NCBI GenBank assembly: GCA_963575745.1
Contig: CAUYUJ010020248.1
Span: forward strand, 67,001-131,000
Length of the DNA stretch: 64,000 bases
From: Prorocentrum cordatum
Taxonomy: Eukaryota > Sar > Dinophyceae > Prorocentrales > Prorocentraceae
Direction: 5' to 3'
A program made the translations under genes and the position numbers. Each line of letters begins with the position of its first letter. Position 1 is the first letter of the stretch. Below are positions 9,897 to 20,273 of the stretch, in pieces. Under the pieces are notes generated by a model, which was not told the origin of the DNA, did no database searches, and saw only the letters and a list, made by a program, of their open reading frames with translations.

Positions 9897-10124
9897 TCAG
9901 GGCACTCCCCCGGGAGCGAACGCTGGGCTGTACTCCAGGATGTCGCCAGATCTACTTCGCTTCCCGAATGGCGAGGTCGTTGAAAGACCAACGCGCCCGC
10001 GTCTCTGCTTGCTCGTCGCCTTTATGGGACCACCCACGAACCCCTCATCTATGATCTCCCCCAAATTCCGTTCCAAAGAATCGTCGGATGAAATCGCGGC
10101 ATCCTCACCGTGCGCGAGCGGCGC
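9897..10124 (-). CDS. Ser/Asp-rich exon upstream of the Cys-rich segment
   Basis: This open frame follows a strong acceptor-like pyrimidine-rich CCCCCCCTGCGCAG|GCG at about 10125. It reads as ordinary, non-repetitive protein: AISSDDSLERNLGEIIDEGF, then VGGPIKATSKQRRGRVGLST, ending SGDILEYSPAFAPGG before a TGA at 9897. The composition (acidic, Ser-rich, a patch of basic residues) suggests a regulatory or nuclear protein. A GTGCCC just before the TGA could be a splice donor leading to the Cys-rich segment. Confidence 0.45.
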   Translation of the reverse strand, partial: APLAHGEDAAISSDDSLERNLGEIIDEGFVGGPIKATSKQRRGRVGLSTTSPFGKRSRSGDILEYSPAFAPGGVP

Positions 10125-10171
10125 CTGCGCAGGGGGGGGGAACCGCCCAATGGAACTGGGGACGCACGGTC

Positions 10172-10432
10172 TTAGACGTCACCTCCTCCATCATGTGGCC
10201 AATGGTCAACATGAGTGCCGATGGGCCCGGGCGTTGACCTGCGAGAAAAATTCCCCGGCGAAATCGACTCCACGTCGCGGTCGCCGTCCGGGAGCTGAAT
10301 GGAGATATCAGGTTGGTCATCAATGGGCATGAGGTCCTCTTCATATTCTCCTTCTCGGTCGGGTCGCGCGGCGCCCTTGATCTCCGGAGTACTAGGACGA
10401 GGCTCGTCATCGAATGTGAGGTCCCAGCAAAC
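10172..10432 (-). CDS. Acidic exon of the same locus
   Basis: In this minus-strand frame, beginning after a CCTCCAAG acceptor-like site near 10433, the sequence reads VCWDLTFDDEPRPSTPEIKG and then EGEYEEDLMPIDDQPDISIQ followed by DGDRDVESISPGNFSR, and it stays open to a TAA at 10172. The mixed, acidic composition is unlike surrounding GC-driven frames and matches the acidic exon just downstream. A different phase of the same strand has a longer ORF (218 codons), but its composition is less protein-like. Exon limits are inferred. Confidence 0.4.
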   Translation of the reverse strand, partial: VCWDLTFDDEPRPSTPEIKGAARPDREGEYEEDLMPIDDQPDISIQLPDGDRDVESISPGNFSRRSTPGPIGTHVDHWPHDGGGDV

Positions 10433-10439
10433 CTTGGAG

Positions 10440-10965
10440 GGAGGGTGTCGGTTCGTCGACAGCCGGCCGGATTTTTTTCATGAACATTCACACTCATGCA
10501 ATGGCGCGTTTCTTCTTTAGGTTGTACATCACCCTGGGACTGTTGGCACATAGTTCCCTCACCTGGCGTAACTAATTTCATTGAAGACAACAGTTTTCGG
10601 CTGCTAAGCAATATTTTGCCAATCAATTGATGATGCGGGCTCTTTCTTGGCCATGTTGATAGGCAACATGTGATCATGATCGTCTCGTAATTGTTATCAT
10701 TGCATCTTCTTCCTGTAGTAGTTTCAATGTAGGTGATGCGTGACGCACTACTAAAAGCCATGGCTAAATGAATATGATGGTGTCCTTAGGTCAAGGCTGG
10801 CAACAAGATATGAAAGGGGCCGGCCGGCCGGGGGAGGGCGCCCGGGAGGGCGCGCGCGGCGGGCGGGCGGGCCGCAGTCTTTTTCTTGAGCCGACCCACA
10901 GAAGCTGCGACGAAATTGTGGGTCAGAAATGGGAAATGGGCACGGGGGGATGACTAAACCAACTG
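10440..10965. other. Possible upstream region of the 8.2-10.4 kb locus
   Basis: The sequence at 10520-10760 has moderate GC and no low-complexity repeat. A minus-strand frame through it reads as fairly ordinary protein (for example SSRKLLSSMKLVTPGEGTMC), but no start or splice sites can be assigned. From 10800 to 10880 it becomes CCGG/GGGCGG-rich. Confidence 0.3.
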
Positions 10966-10967
10966 CA

Positions 10968-11400
10968 TCATCACCAGTCAGCAGCATCGTCACCATCTGA
11001 ATCATCACCATGATCATCAGCATCATCAGCATCCTCATCATCACCCTCATCGTCATCATCATTATCAGCATCATCATCATCATCGCCATGACCGTCATCA
11101 TCAGCATCGTCGCAATCACTATCGTCATCCTCATCCGCTGCATCATCATATGCAGTATCGTCAAAGTCATCATCGACATCATCATCATCACCATCGCCGT
11201 CATCGCCATCATCCGTCTCATCATCATTGTCACCATCACCATCATCGACATCATTATCATCATAACCAACAACCTCATCATGGTCATCGTCGTCATCAGC
11301 ATCACCGCCATCATCATCATCAACACCATCGTCATTCTCATCGTCGTGGTCGTCGTCGTCGTCGGTTTCGTCGTCGTCGCCGCCGTCCTTCTCATGATCT
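10968..11400. repeat. (CAT/ATC)n microsatellite tract
   Basis: There are more than 400 bp of imperfect CATCAT/CATCGT triplets. It encodes His-, Ile/Ser- or Asp/Met-rich strings depending on frame, so the long ORFs across it (up to 300 codons) are not supported as genes. Confidence 0.95.
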
Positions 11401-11404
11401 CCCC

Positions 11405-11525
11405 TTCTCATGCTCAATCTCCTCATCATCATCCTTCTCCTCCTATTCATCCTTTTACTCCTTTTCCTCCTCCTCTCCTCCTCCTCCTCTTCCTCGTACT
11501 CCTCCTCCTCCCCCACGAGGAGAAC
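11405..11525. repeat. (CTC/TCC)n microsatellite
   Basis: Imperfect CTCCTC triplets directly follow the CAT tract and stop at CCACGAGGAGAACCCTCC, a sequence also adjacent to the CTC tract at about 13560 (CCCCCACGAGGGTGAACC), which suggests a shared origin for these two tracts. Confidence 0.9.
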
Positions 11526-11529
11526 CCTC

Positions 11530-12590
11530 CGTGGACCTCTGGCGACTGCAGCCGCGCCCTCCACGCCTCCACTGAGAGGCGGTGGAAGGGGTTCCTGCCG
11601 CGGTGCAGGGGAACCGCGATTAGCGCGAGCTGGAGGGGGGAGGGCGCTCAAGGCATAAGAGCGACAGCCTTGCGGCAGACGACCCTGGGCAACTTTACGC
11701 GGTTCGAGATGGCCGGCCACGATGGGCGGCCCCGATGGGGGAGGAAGATGGGGGGGTGCAGGATAAGGGGGGGGGCAAGATGGGGGGCACGATGGGCCAC
11801 TGAGTCCAGGTGCTGGGGACGCCCCGATGGGCGTTACGGGTAGTGTTTGTTGGATAGCGCGCGACAGCGACATCCGAGAGGAGCGCTATGCCTGTCAGGC
11901 GATCCCCCCGCGAGGGCCCCCGTCTGCGCATGCTACACCCCCCGCGAGGGCTTCTGCGATGCACGCTATCCTGAAGGTGGGGGGCAGCGTGGAGCAAGCG
12001 AGCCGGCGACGCCCGATCCAGCGCCAACCGTGGAGGGTAGAGGCTGCGGTGGTCGGCGGCACCTTGAATCCAAGGTGCGGTCATCGCTACGGCGGGGCTG
12101 CTGCGGAGCGAATTCAGCAGGAAGGCGGCGAGAAAGTCCAGGAGGGACGGCGGGGGAGGGCCGCGGACGGCCAGAGCGCCATCAGAGCGCGAAGTCCTCT
12201 GGAGCGTGCCAGAGGCAGGCCCAGGCCCCCGTAGCTGCCAGAAACCGAGCAAAGAAGGCAGAGAGAGGCGGGCTTGGGAAAGACTGGAGCAGCCTCGTGG
12301 TCGGCTTTGGGGGAGGACGGGCGCAGGGAGGATACGCGCGGGGCGTGCGGGAGAGGGCGGGTCGGCGGCGGCGGGGGCACACCGCTCGAGGCGCGAGGAA
12401 GCCTCGGAACCCTGCGCAACATCTGATTCGAACCCTCGCGCCATACATCCCTCGGCGGCAGAGGTCATCGGATCGGCAGCGCTCTCGGTTTTCCTGGGGG
12501 TGCTTTCCTACCTCGGCGACGATCCCTACGAGGGGCGGCATTCTCATAACCAGGCTGAACATGCCAGGACTCCTCCCTGAGGAGGGAGGA
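11530..12590. other. Unassigned GC-rich region
   Basis: Long overlapping open frames are found on both strands (up to 420 codons plus, 257 codons minus), but all are Pro/Arg/Gly/Ala-rich, continue into flanking microsatellites and show no recognisable domain or conserved motif. I do not call a gene. Confidence 0.5.
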
Positions 12591-12619
12591 GGAGGGAGGA
12601 AGGGGAATGAAGAAGAGGC

Positions 12620-12745
12620 GACGGGGGAGGAGGAGGAGGAGGAGGAGGAGGAGGAGGAGGAGGAGGAGGAGGAGGAGGAGGAGGAGGAGGAGGAGAAGGA
12701 GGAGGAGGAGGCGGCGGAGGAGGGAGGAAGGAGGAAAAAGAGAAT
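12620..12745. repeat. (GAG)n microsatellite
   Basis: A near-pure GAG/AGG tract of about 100 bp lies within a purine-rich block, translating to poly-Glu on plus and poly-Ser/Pro on minus. Confidence 0.95.
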
Positions 12746-12930
12746 AGAGGAGAAGGACGATGATAATGAGGATGCAAATGAGGGGGATGAAGGAGAAGCC
12801 GAGTGCGAAGGGCGGGGAGTCAAAACGTCGAGCATCAAGCTCTCCGACAACGCCGCTGGTGGAAATTGCACGCGGCTGCGCTGCTCAGCTCTGCGAACAA
12901 ACGTAACCAACAAAAAACAGCAAAAAAAAC

Positions 12931-13090
12931 ATTACGGACTTTCGGAGGTCCGCGCAGACTTCTTGGATCGGCGCTGGACCCCCTCACTGGCGCGCGGAGC
13001 ACGCCAGGAACGGCGCCAGAGGCGCCGCCAGATTGGACCCAGCACCGATCCAAGAGATCCGTCTGAACCTCCGAACGCTGATGCTGATGC
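12931..13090. mobile_element. Hairpin MITE-like element, copy A
   Basis: The left arm TTCGGAGGTCCGCGCAGACT (from 12941) and the reverse complement of the right arm (ending CCTCCGAACGC at 13078) pair over about 50 bp: GGATCGGCGCTGGACC on the left corresponds to GGACCCAGCACCGATCC on the right. The centre contains GGCGCCAGAGGCGCC, itself a small hairpin. The same arms and centre occur at 15705-15940, 46279-46435 and 56188-56340. No transposase is encoded, as is usual for MITEs. The right end is extended by GCATCAGCATCAGC, matching GCATTAGCATGAGC at the left end of copy C. Confidence 0.75.
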
Positions 13091-13154
13091 CCTCCCTATC
13101 TTCGTATGATTATTCGTCCTCATATGATTCTTATTTGAGCTTTGCTCAGAAGCT

Positions 13155-13215
13155 TTGGACGAAGAGGAGGAGAGAGAGAAGGAGGAGGAGGAGCAACAGG
13201 AGGAAGAACAGGAAT
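13155..13215. repeat. GAGGAGG/AGGAGG purine-rich tract
   Basis: A short imperfect AGGAGG tract. The 13030-13600 plus-strand frames that include it (143-184 codons) are low-complexity and are not called. Confidence 0.8.
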
Positions 13216-13449
13216 TACGACGACGACCACCAACCACAACAACCGCCAAACGGCCCGCCTCTTGCTGTCTATTTCTCCTCCTCCTCCTCCTCACCCTCGA
13301 GAATCGAGGAGGAAGGTGTTTGGCTGTGTTTGCCATGTTTCCTTACGTTGTCGGCCCTCTTCGAACCTTCAGAGGCCTCTGGAGGCCTACAGGGACGCCG
13401 GGGACGTCCCAAGACCTGCGACAATCAGAATCCGGGGCGGCAGCAAAAC

Positions 13450-13565
13450 TTCCACCTCCTCCTCCTCGTCCTTCTCCTCATCCTGCTCATTCTGCTCCTT
13501 CTCCTCCTCCTCCTCCTCCTCCTCCTCCTCCTCATCCTCCTCGTGCTCCCCTCCTCCTCCCCCAC
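13450..13565. repeat. (CTC)n microsatellite
   Basis: About 100 bp of CTCCTC triplets ending in CCCCCACGAGGGTGAACC. Confidence 0.95.
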
Positions 13566-13769
13566 GAGGGTGAACCATCGAGCTTGAATCGACGATAGAT
13601 CGGCGAGAAAACCCCGATTGCAAAATGCCTGGGCAAGTTGGGTCATCTGGCCCCTGTCAGCGATCAATGTGCGATTTTGCGTCGATGCACTTCCGATGCT
13701 ATCTCCGCCTAATTTTGCCTCTGTTCCGCCGGGAACTGAGATCCGGAAAGGTAGCAAAACCTGTCACCT

Positions 13770-14110
13770 CATCATGCTTCTCCTCCTGCTCCTCCACCAC
13801 TTGCCACCTCCTCCTCCTCCTCCTCCTCTTCCAGCTGCTCCTCCTCTCCCCCTGCTCAAGGCTCAAGGCTGGTTGCATCGGGGTTCGGTAGCGAACGCTG
13901 CAATACGCAACCCGCAGTGGCCTTCGCCACTGGGGGGGGGGCGAATCAAACAAGTCCTTCTGATCCTCATCTTCCACCTCCTCCTCCTCCTCCTCTTCCT
14001 GCCTCCTTCCTCCTCCTGCTCCTCCTCCTCCCTTCTCCATGCTCCTGCTCCTCTTCCGCCTCCTCCTCCACTTGCCACCTCATCCTCCTCCTCATCCTGC
14101 TCCACCCTTT
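13770..14110. repeat. Interrupted (CTC)n tracts
   Basis: Two CTC-rich stretches (about 13775-13850 and 13970-14105) are separated by about 120 bp of non-repetitive sequence with a CTGGGGGGGGGGCGAATC run. Confidence 0.9.
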
Positions 14111-14184
14111 GCCTTATGAGTAACCCTTCCCTGTCGTACCCCAAGACGTGCTGGTAGGGCGGAGAGGGCATCTGGCCTGAGACT

Positions 14185-14820
14185 TCCTCTTCGTTTATGA
14201 TCCTGACGCCAGAACGTCGCAACAGCAGCTTCACGGATAGAGCGCGGGTCGTTTCCGCGATGTGGCTCTCGCCCCGGCGCCGCGCACATCCATCGGAGTA
14301 ACACATACAAAGGCTTCCCGGATGGAGGGCGGGCCGTCTTCAAGTGTGGCGGCTCTCGCCTTCAGCAACTTCACGGATGGACGAAAGGACGTCTCCAAAA
14401 TCTTGCCCTCGCCCTTTCACAGCGCGCACTCGCCGTAAACTTTTGCAACAGATTCACAGATGGAGCGCGGGTCGTTTTCAACATGTGGCTCTTGCTTTTC
14501 GCCACGAGAACACTCTTGTTTAAAGTTTGCTACAGTGAGAAGGATTCGCACGGCTGAGGTCCAGGGCATGATGCTTTGGTACGATCTAGGATTGTCCAGA
14601 CGAGTCACATTGATTCGCGGTGCTGAAGTCCCAGGAATGGTGCAACTCTGCACGATTTCGAGTTGTCAGGACTCAGCGGCAATGTTGGTCCGCGGGGTTG
14701 AAGTCCCAGGAATACGAGTTTGGGCACGATTGGGGATCCTCAGACGGTTGTCTTCTGATGGGCCACTTCCCGCATTGAAATAAACATTTGCGCGGACCTA
14801 TGAAGAGGGACCTTCGAGGG
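14185..14820 (+). repeat. Composite satellite: ~82-bp units then ~75-bp units (copy 1)
   Basis: The first half (14185-14530) contains diverged units with GCTTCACGGATGGAGCGCGG, GTCGTTTTCAACATGTGGCT and CGCCGCGCACATC. The second half (14535-14770) has units with TTCGCGGTGCTGAAGTCCCA, GGAATGGTGC and GGCACGATTGGGGATCC. It ends with GCGGACCTATGAAGAGGGA. The same two families occur in the same order at 59.97-60.84 kb, ending in GGGACCTATGAAGAGAG, and in reverse orientation at 16.78-17.13 kb. Confidence 0.8.
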
Positions 14821-14874
14821 ATGGATTACTGCAGCATCGTTGATACGTCTCGGGTTTGCGCTGGTCCTCGTCCC

Positions 14875-15480
14875 CATTCCTCCCTCCTCCTCTTCCTTCG
14901 TCCCTCCTCCTCGTCCCTCCTGCATCCTCCCTCTTCCCTCCTCCTCCTCCTCCTCCTCCTCCTGTTCCTCCCCCCTACTCCTTCCTCCTTCCTCCCGCCC
15001 CCCTCCTTGCTCCTCCCCCTTCTCGACGACCGCCCGCCCGCCCGCCCGCCCCCGTGCCACAGCACGCGCTGCTGCCGCTGCTGCACACCGCCGGCGGAGC
15101 GGGCCTCGGCGCCGCCGCAGAATGGCAGCCGCCATCGTTGGGATCTCGTCGCCAACGGGCTGCTCCTCCATCCCCTCCTCCTCCATCCCCTCCTCCTCCT
15201 CCTCCTCCTCCTCCTCCTGTTCCTGCTCCTCCTCCTTCTCTTCCTCTTCATCTCCTCCCTCTCCCTCTCATGCCTCCCTCCAGCCCTCCCCCCCTTCCTG
15301 CCCCGTCCTCCGCCTTCTCCCTCTTGCCCAGCTGCCCAGCTGCTCTTCCTCCTCCTCATCCTCCTCCTCCTCCTCATCCTCCTCCTCCTCTTGTGACACC
15401 TCGTGCTTCTCCTCCTCGCCTCGTCGTCTTCCTCCTTCTCCTCATCATCCTCCACCTCCTCTTCTGCCAACTCGGGCTTC
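14875..15480. repeat. Long pyrimidine-rich (CTC/TCC)n region
   Basis: About 600 bp of mainly CTCCTC triplets are interrupted around 15030-15150 by a GC-rich island (CGCCCGCCCGCCCGCC and neighbours). Frames of 200-300 codons on both strands are low-complexity. Confidence 0.9.
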
Positions 15481-15704
15481 TCCACCTTGTCTCCCTCCTT
15501 CTTTCTCATGATGGTGATGATGACAACGATGATCACCACCACCAACAACATTACCATCACCCTCCTGCTCGACCAACATTACCAGCACTACCATCACCCT
15601 CCTGCTCGCCCCCCGCCCCCACCCCACCCCCGCGTCCGCCCCGCACACTCTACCCAGAGAGGCACCGCGTGTCGTGCCTTGTCTCCCCCAAAGAAGACCC
15701 AACT

Positions 15705-15940
15705 GCATTAGCATCACCTTTCGGAGCTCCGCGTGGACTTCTTGGATCTGCACATCGCTGAGCACGACGCTGTGGGGCAGTTGGAATCGAACCTGGGAGG
15801 CCTGAAGTAATCGGGGGCCGCACTCGAATAATATGCATTGCATTAGCATGAGCTTTCGGAGGTCCGCGCGGACTTCTGGGATCGGCGCTGGACCCCCCAC
15901 CCCCACTAGCGGCGCCTCCAGCGCCGCCCCTGGCGTGATC
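15705..15940 (+). mobile_element. Hairpin MITE-like element, two tandem partial copies (B and C)
   Basis: Two copies of the left arm lie in the same orientation: GCATTAGCATCACCTTTCGG at 15705 and GCATTAGCATGAGCTTTCGG at 15840. The second continues into GGTCCGCGCGGACTTCTGGG, GATCGGCGCTGGACC and the central GGCGCCTCCAGCGCCGCCCC (about 15911-15930). The right arm is missing or strongly diverged in both, so these are truncated copies. Confidence 0.65.
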
Positions 15941-15944
15941 CGTG

Positions 15945-16780
15945 ATGTCCTGCGCCGGTCCCTCCTGGTTCAGCGAAGCGGCCTGGCCGCTTGAGGTGTC
16001 GACCCATTGGGCCCGTCGCAACTCTATGCGCACCCCATGCAGCTCCAGCCTCCTTGAGTTGGCAGGGGGTCAGTGACGCGAATGTCTATGATGGGTGAAT
16101 CACTCGCACTCGCACCTGCATCAGTAGGTAGGGAAGAGAAAAATCTCGACGCAAAGATGGTCAGTGCAATTTCGATGTGTCTTGAGGTTGCGCATGCCGC
16201 CACGATGACCTTGCACAGTTGTGGTGTGTAGCTCAGCAATACTGGCGAATGCAATATTGCATAATTGGCCAGGCTGGTGAGCTCCGTCGCAGGTTTCTCG
16301 ATCAAATGGCCGTAGGAGCCCCTCGCCGTTGGCAAAGAACTCGCAGGGTGCTTGATGGTAGACCTGTTGATCTCGCAGCCCAGTGACGCACTAGACTAAG
16401 ATATGATGAACGAAATCAGGCCGATCTGGAATTTTCTCACATGGCGGAATCTGGCTTACAGTTGCACGCCACCAGATCTGAATCCGTGGAGTCGTTGGAA
16501 TTTCCCAAACTCCAAAACTACGATTGGGTGGAACTCTCTGGCTAGACGCAGGGTCCACCCTATCGGCACGCCTTGTGGTGCGATGGCAGGAGCTGGCTTG
16601 CAAGGGGGAGCAGGGGGACCAGTGTAAGCCCAAGACGTATCAACAATGTTGCCGTAAACCCTCCCTGCAAGTTCAGTTCCCTCTCAACAGGTCCCTACAA
16701 GAAACTATTTTCATTGCGGGGACTGCCTCTTCGCAAAACATCTGTGTGAGAATTCTCAGTCGCACCGAAACGCAATCTCG
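15945..16780. other. Unassigned; one weak minus-strand frame
   Basis: A minus-strand frame at 16024-16335 (103 codons, with VLLSYTPQLCKVIVAACATS) has more ordinary amino-acid composition than most of the window, but an alternative frame over the same bases is equally protein-like, and neither has recognisable homology or clear splice sites. No gene is called. Confidence 0.3.
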
Positions 16781-17130
16781 GGGACTTCAACGACGCGACG
16801 CAACGTGACCGTTCCGCCTTGACAGTCCTAAAACATACCAGAACACCTTCCTCGGGCTTCAGCACCAACAATCAACGTCACTCCTGACAATCCCAAAGCA
16901 TGCCAGCACGCCACTCATGGGGCGTCAACCATGCGAACCCTTGCGCCTGTTACACTTGAGGGCGCATGTGCCCGGCGCTCTAAGGCGAGAGCCACACTTT
17001 GAAAAAGACCCGCCCTCCATTCCTGGCAACTGCCGCAACTCTTTAATACGAATGTGCGCGGCGCAACGGCGAGAGCCACATGTTGAAAACAACCCGCCCT
17101 AAATCCGTAAGGCTGTTGCAAGGTCTAAGC
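16780..17130 (-). repeat. Composite satellite, inverted copy (copy 2)
   Basis: On the minus strand this reads first as ~82-bp-type units (CATGTGGCTCTCGCCGTTGC, GCGCCGCGCACATTCG, GGAGGGCGGGTC-type blocks at about 16960-17110) and then as ~75-bp-type units (TGGGATTGTCAGGAGTGACG and similar at about 16800-16930). The order of the two families is therefore the same as at 14.2 and 60 kb, but on the opposite strand. Confidence 0.7.
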
Positions 17131-17229
17131 TTCTGCATCAGGTGTGGCTGGGAAGTCTCAAGCGAAACGTCTGGCCTACCCTACCGACACGTCTGGAAAC
17201 GCGACATGGAAGAGTCGTTTATAAAAGGA

Positions 17230-17450
17230 AAGGGATGGAAGAGGAGGAGGAGTAGGAGGAGGAGGAGGAGATGGCAAATGGTGGAGGATCACCAGGAGCA
17301 CAGAGAAGGGAGAAGGAGCAGGATGTGCAGGAGGAGGGAGGAGGAGCAGGAGGAGAATGAGGGGAGGAGGAGCAGGAGCAGGAGGAGGGAGGCGATGGAC
17401 GGAGGGGAGGATGAGGGGGAGGGGGAGGAGGAGAGCACCCATCTTTTCCT
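17230..17450. repeat. (AGG/GGA)n purine tract
   Basis: Imperfect GGAGGAGGAG triplets with GGAGCAGGAG variants. Open frames across it are low-complexity. Confidence 0.9.
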
Positions 17451-17809
17451 CGTTATCTTCTTGATCGACGCACTTCCCCATTACTCGTCAGCAATTCGTA
17501 ACAGCGACCCCCCCGCAAATGAGCAGGGTGGTCGTCCAACACACAGTCGACCACCCGATCCCCATCTGGCAAAGTGAAACAATTCGCGGACACTCCCTCT
17601 ACTTAAACTTCAAAGTTGGCACGCGCGGGGAAGACTGCGGTCGAAGTGCAACTCATTCAACACCCCGCCCGCATTGACCATCGAGGGGGGCATTGGCAGA
17701 TGACTGTGGCATGAGTGTTCGCTCTAACTTCTCCCGAGGCCTGTGGGCATCTCAGCTGGCGCGTGGCGCTTTTCAACTTGCCTGCCGTGCGAAGCATCAA
17801 CAAATCAGT

Positions 17810-18410
17810 AGACGGGGGGAGGGGATCAGGGGGAGGAGCGAGGCATGCGATGGGAGCCGCGCGGAGGAGGCTGGATGCCAAGTTGAGGCCAGAACGGAAG
17901 GTGGAGGCGTGGCAGGAGTGCGGAGGAAGGCGGAGGAGTGGGGAGGCGCCAGGAGGGATGGGGAGGAGTGCGGGCAAGTGTGGAGGAGGGCCGAGAAGGA
18001 GTTGGGAGCGGAACGAAAGAGCGAGGACTGGTGAGGAGTGGGGAGGGCGGCGGAGAACGGAGGGCGGAGGGGTGCGGGGTGGTCTGGAGAGGAGTGTGGA
18101 GGAGCGCGGGGGGACAGGAAGGAATGGGAACACATGGGGAGGAGTGCGGAGGAGTGCGGGGGGGGCACGGGGGATACGGAGGAGGGCAGACAAAGTGGCT
18201 GGGATGGACACGGGGGGGGAGGAGACGGGGGGAGACTGGGAGCAGTGCGGAGGAGGGCGGAGGAGTGCTGAGGAGGGTGGAGGAGGGACGATGGAAGAGG
18301 GAGGACAGAGGAAAACAGGGTTGGGGGGAGGGAGGAGGAAGGGAAAAGGGAGGACGAGGGTGGAAAAAGGAAGGAGGGGGAGGGACGGACGGGGAGGGCG
18401 AGGACCCAGG
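17810..18410. repeat. G/A-rich minisatellite (GGAGGAGTGCGGAGGA)
   Basis: About 600 bp are built from GGAGGAGTGYGGAGGAGGGC-like degenerate units of 12-18 bp. Overlapping ORFs of up to 268 codons on both strands (Pro/Ser/His-rich on minus, Gly/Arg/Glu-rich on plus) are by-products of this composition. Confidence 0.85.
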
Positions 18411-18714
18411 CCCGAAGAGAAGGCCCAAAACATCAAAAAACACAAATACTCCACGCCCGCCACCGTGTCGCATGGGCCTCATGTCTGGATCGGCTGGTGG
18501 GGATAAGCGAAGCGTCTAGCAGTTAAATGGCGCGCCGGTTCCTGACCCCGATGAGGTTATGCTGGACGAACCACGGAACGAACGTATCTTCAACCGCGCC
18601 GTCGGCGGGCAAGGGGACGCACAACATGCTTGAGAATTCTCTGGAAGGGTGCATGCACACATTGACACGCGAACAATCAACATCCCGGCGTCGAAGGTGA
18701 CGGTGACGACGGCG

Positions 18715-18850
18715 ACAAAGGTGATGATGCTGTGGTGATCATGGTGATGCTGTGATGATGATGATGATGATGATGATGATGGCGAGAATGATGATGACGG
18801 TGATGATGATGCTGATGATGACGGTGGTGATGAGGATGACGATTGGAGTT
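18715..18850. repeat. (GAT)n microsatellite
   Basis: GATGATGATGATGATGATGA runs and variants, encoding poly-Met/Asp artefacts. Confidence 0.95.
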
Positions 18851-19085
18851 AATGTAGACGCGAGCGCGCCACTATGCGCGACGAGTAAATTTATCGGAAG
18901 CACTGCAGCTCTGGCGGGAGCACGGTTGCAAGTTCGGCGGCGGCACTGGTATTAGCTGTTGCGCTGGTTCGACGAACCGACGGCGCGACTCGCAGCGAGC
19001 GTGTCGCGGCCCCCACAAAACGCATCTGTTCAGCGGCGCTGCAAGTAGAAATTCGCAAAGCACTGGCTTCAGCGCGGGAAGTCCT

Positions 19086-20273
19086 TCACTCGAGCCATGA
19101 AGAGCGGACCCGCGTGGCGAAGCGCCCCTGCATCGCCTGTTTCAAGCGCACTTCAAAGAAGGGGGAGTTGCTCGCGCAGAAAAGCGGCGCGGCTTTCCGG
19201 CGTGACAACCTATTCTTCTGGTTCGGGACGCGGCCGCCCATGCGCTCGCCAACGAGCATGCTCTGCACATCCTCGAACAAGGTGGTGATGTCGATGTGCT
19301 TCCAGTCCTGCCGCAGCAGAACCTGCGCCTCCTGGGCGGCCGGGAGCGGACATGACGACTTCGCTTGCGGCTTGCCCATGACGCGGCAGATCTGGGGTTT
19401 CTCGCATCCAGGCTCTCCGATGGCGGAAAGGTGCGTGACCCTCGTAACCCCGGCGCTGAGAGCGGCACACACGTCCGCGCAGAAGCGCTGGACGTCTTCG
19501 CCGTTTTTCCGAAGGGCGTCCAGGCCCCAAGGATCAAGACGCCGCGGCGCGTGTACCCGACCCCAGCGGCGGCCTTGCGAAAGAGGTCCAGCCGCGTTGC
19601 CGCCCTCAGGGCAATCGTCCGCGGCGCCTGCAAGACGGCCACGGCTGGGGTAACCAACTGGTTCAGCGTCTCCTTGCCCTGGGCAGCGCAGAACTCCGCG
19701 AGCTTCGCGTCGCCCTCTCTGGCTGCGGAAGCTGACCAGGGTGAACGCATCTCCCAGCCGCGTCCTTTTGGCGCGAGGCTGTCCAATCTCGTCGTTGCGC
19801 CGCCTTCCGGCGCTGGCGCGGGCGAATGGGTGGCCCGCCTCCAGGAGCTCGCGGAGGGCCTCGCCCCGCGGGTGCACGGGGCTCCAGAACGCCTCCTCGC
19901 TGAGCTCCGAGAACGGATTCTTCGGGGTGGCCACCGCGAGGTGCGTCACATGCACCAGTACGTCCCCCTCGCGCGCCGCCGCGTTCAGCTTCATCCCGTA
20001 GCGCTGGGGGCTGACGTCCGCGACATTCCGCCAGTAGTGTCCCCAGCTAGTGTAGGAAGCTGCGCGGCGGCGCAAGTCCCTGCGCCCGTCGTGCCCAGCC
20101 GCGTGAGCCTGATGCGCCACCGCGCCAAACATGTGGATCGAGCCGGGTGCGTTCGCTGCCTCGGGGTCAGCCTCCAGGTAGACCCGCTCCAGGCGCTTCC
20201 AGAAGCTCTCCCACGTCAGGTCTTCAGGCTGCTTCTCCGCGAGGGGCCAGGTCCGCACGATCGCGAAGTCCAT
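19086..20273 (-). pseudogene. Rep/superfamily-3-helicase-like pseudogene
   Basis: The minus-strand frame from the ATG at 20273 is protein-like for its first ~180 residues: WESFWKRLERVYLEADPEAA, IHMFGAVAHQAHAAG, YTSWGHYWRNVADVSPQRYG, and AFWSPVHPRGEALRELLEAG. At about 19735 the coherent sequence moves to another frame (GDAKLAEFCAAQGKETLNQL, then GVLILGAWTPFGKT at 19528-19502, a P-loop-like segment with one extra residue) and at about 19490 it returns to the first frame (ITTLFEDVQSMLVGERM; PLFCASNSPF at about 19180-19150). This order resembles Rep proteins of rolling-circle elements: an N-terminal nuclease-like part, then a helicase with P-loop, acidic motif and a terminal Ser-Asn motif. Two frame changes imply an inactive copy, and the expected paired catalytic histidines are not clearly present. 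An alternative is an unrelated AAA-type ATPase. Confidence 0.5.

Noticed and set aside
9354-9900. UGA reassigned to Trp, suggested by in-frame TGA codons at 9354 and 9897 and in the LINE at about 61.6 kb
   Set aside because: The intact 687-residue ORF uses TGG for Trp and no internal TGA. The LINE is dead by other mutations, and the 8-10 kb stops can be explained by introns or decay.
10971-11873. 300-codon Asp-rich and 277-codon Ile-rich ORFs
   Set aside because: Artefacts of the (CAT/ATC)n tract, with opposite strands both open.
11847-13109. 420-codon plus-strand ORF
   Set aside because: Crosses a (GAG)n run and MITE copy A, with low-complexity composition and no domain.
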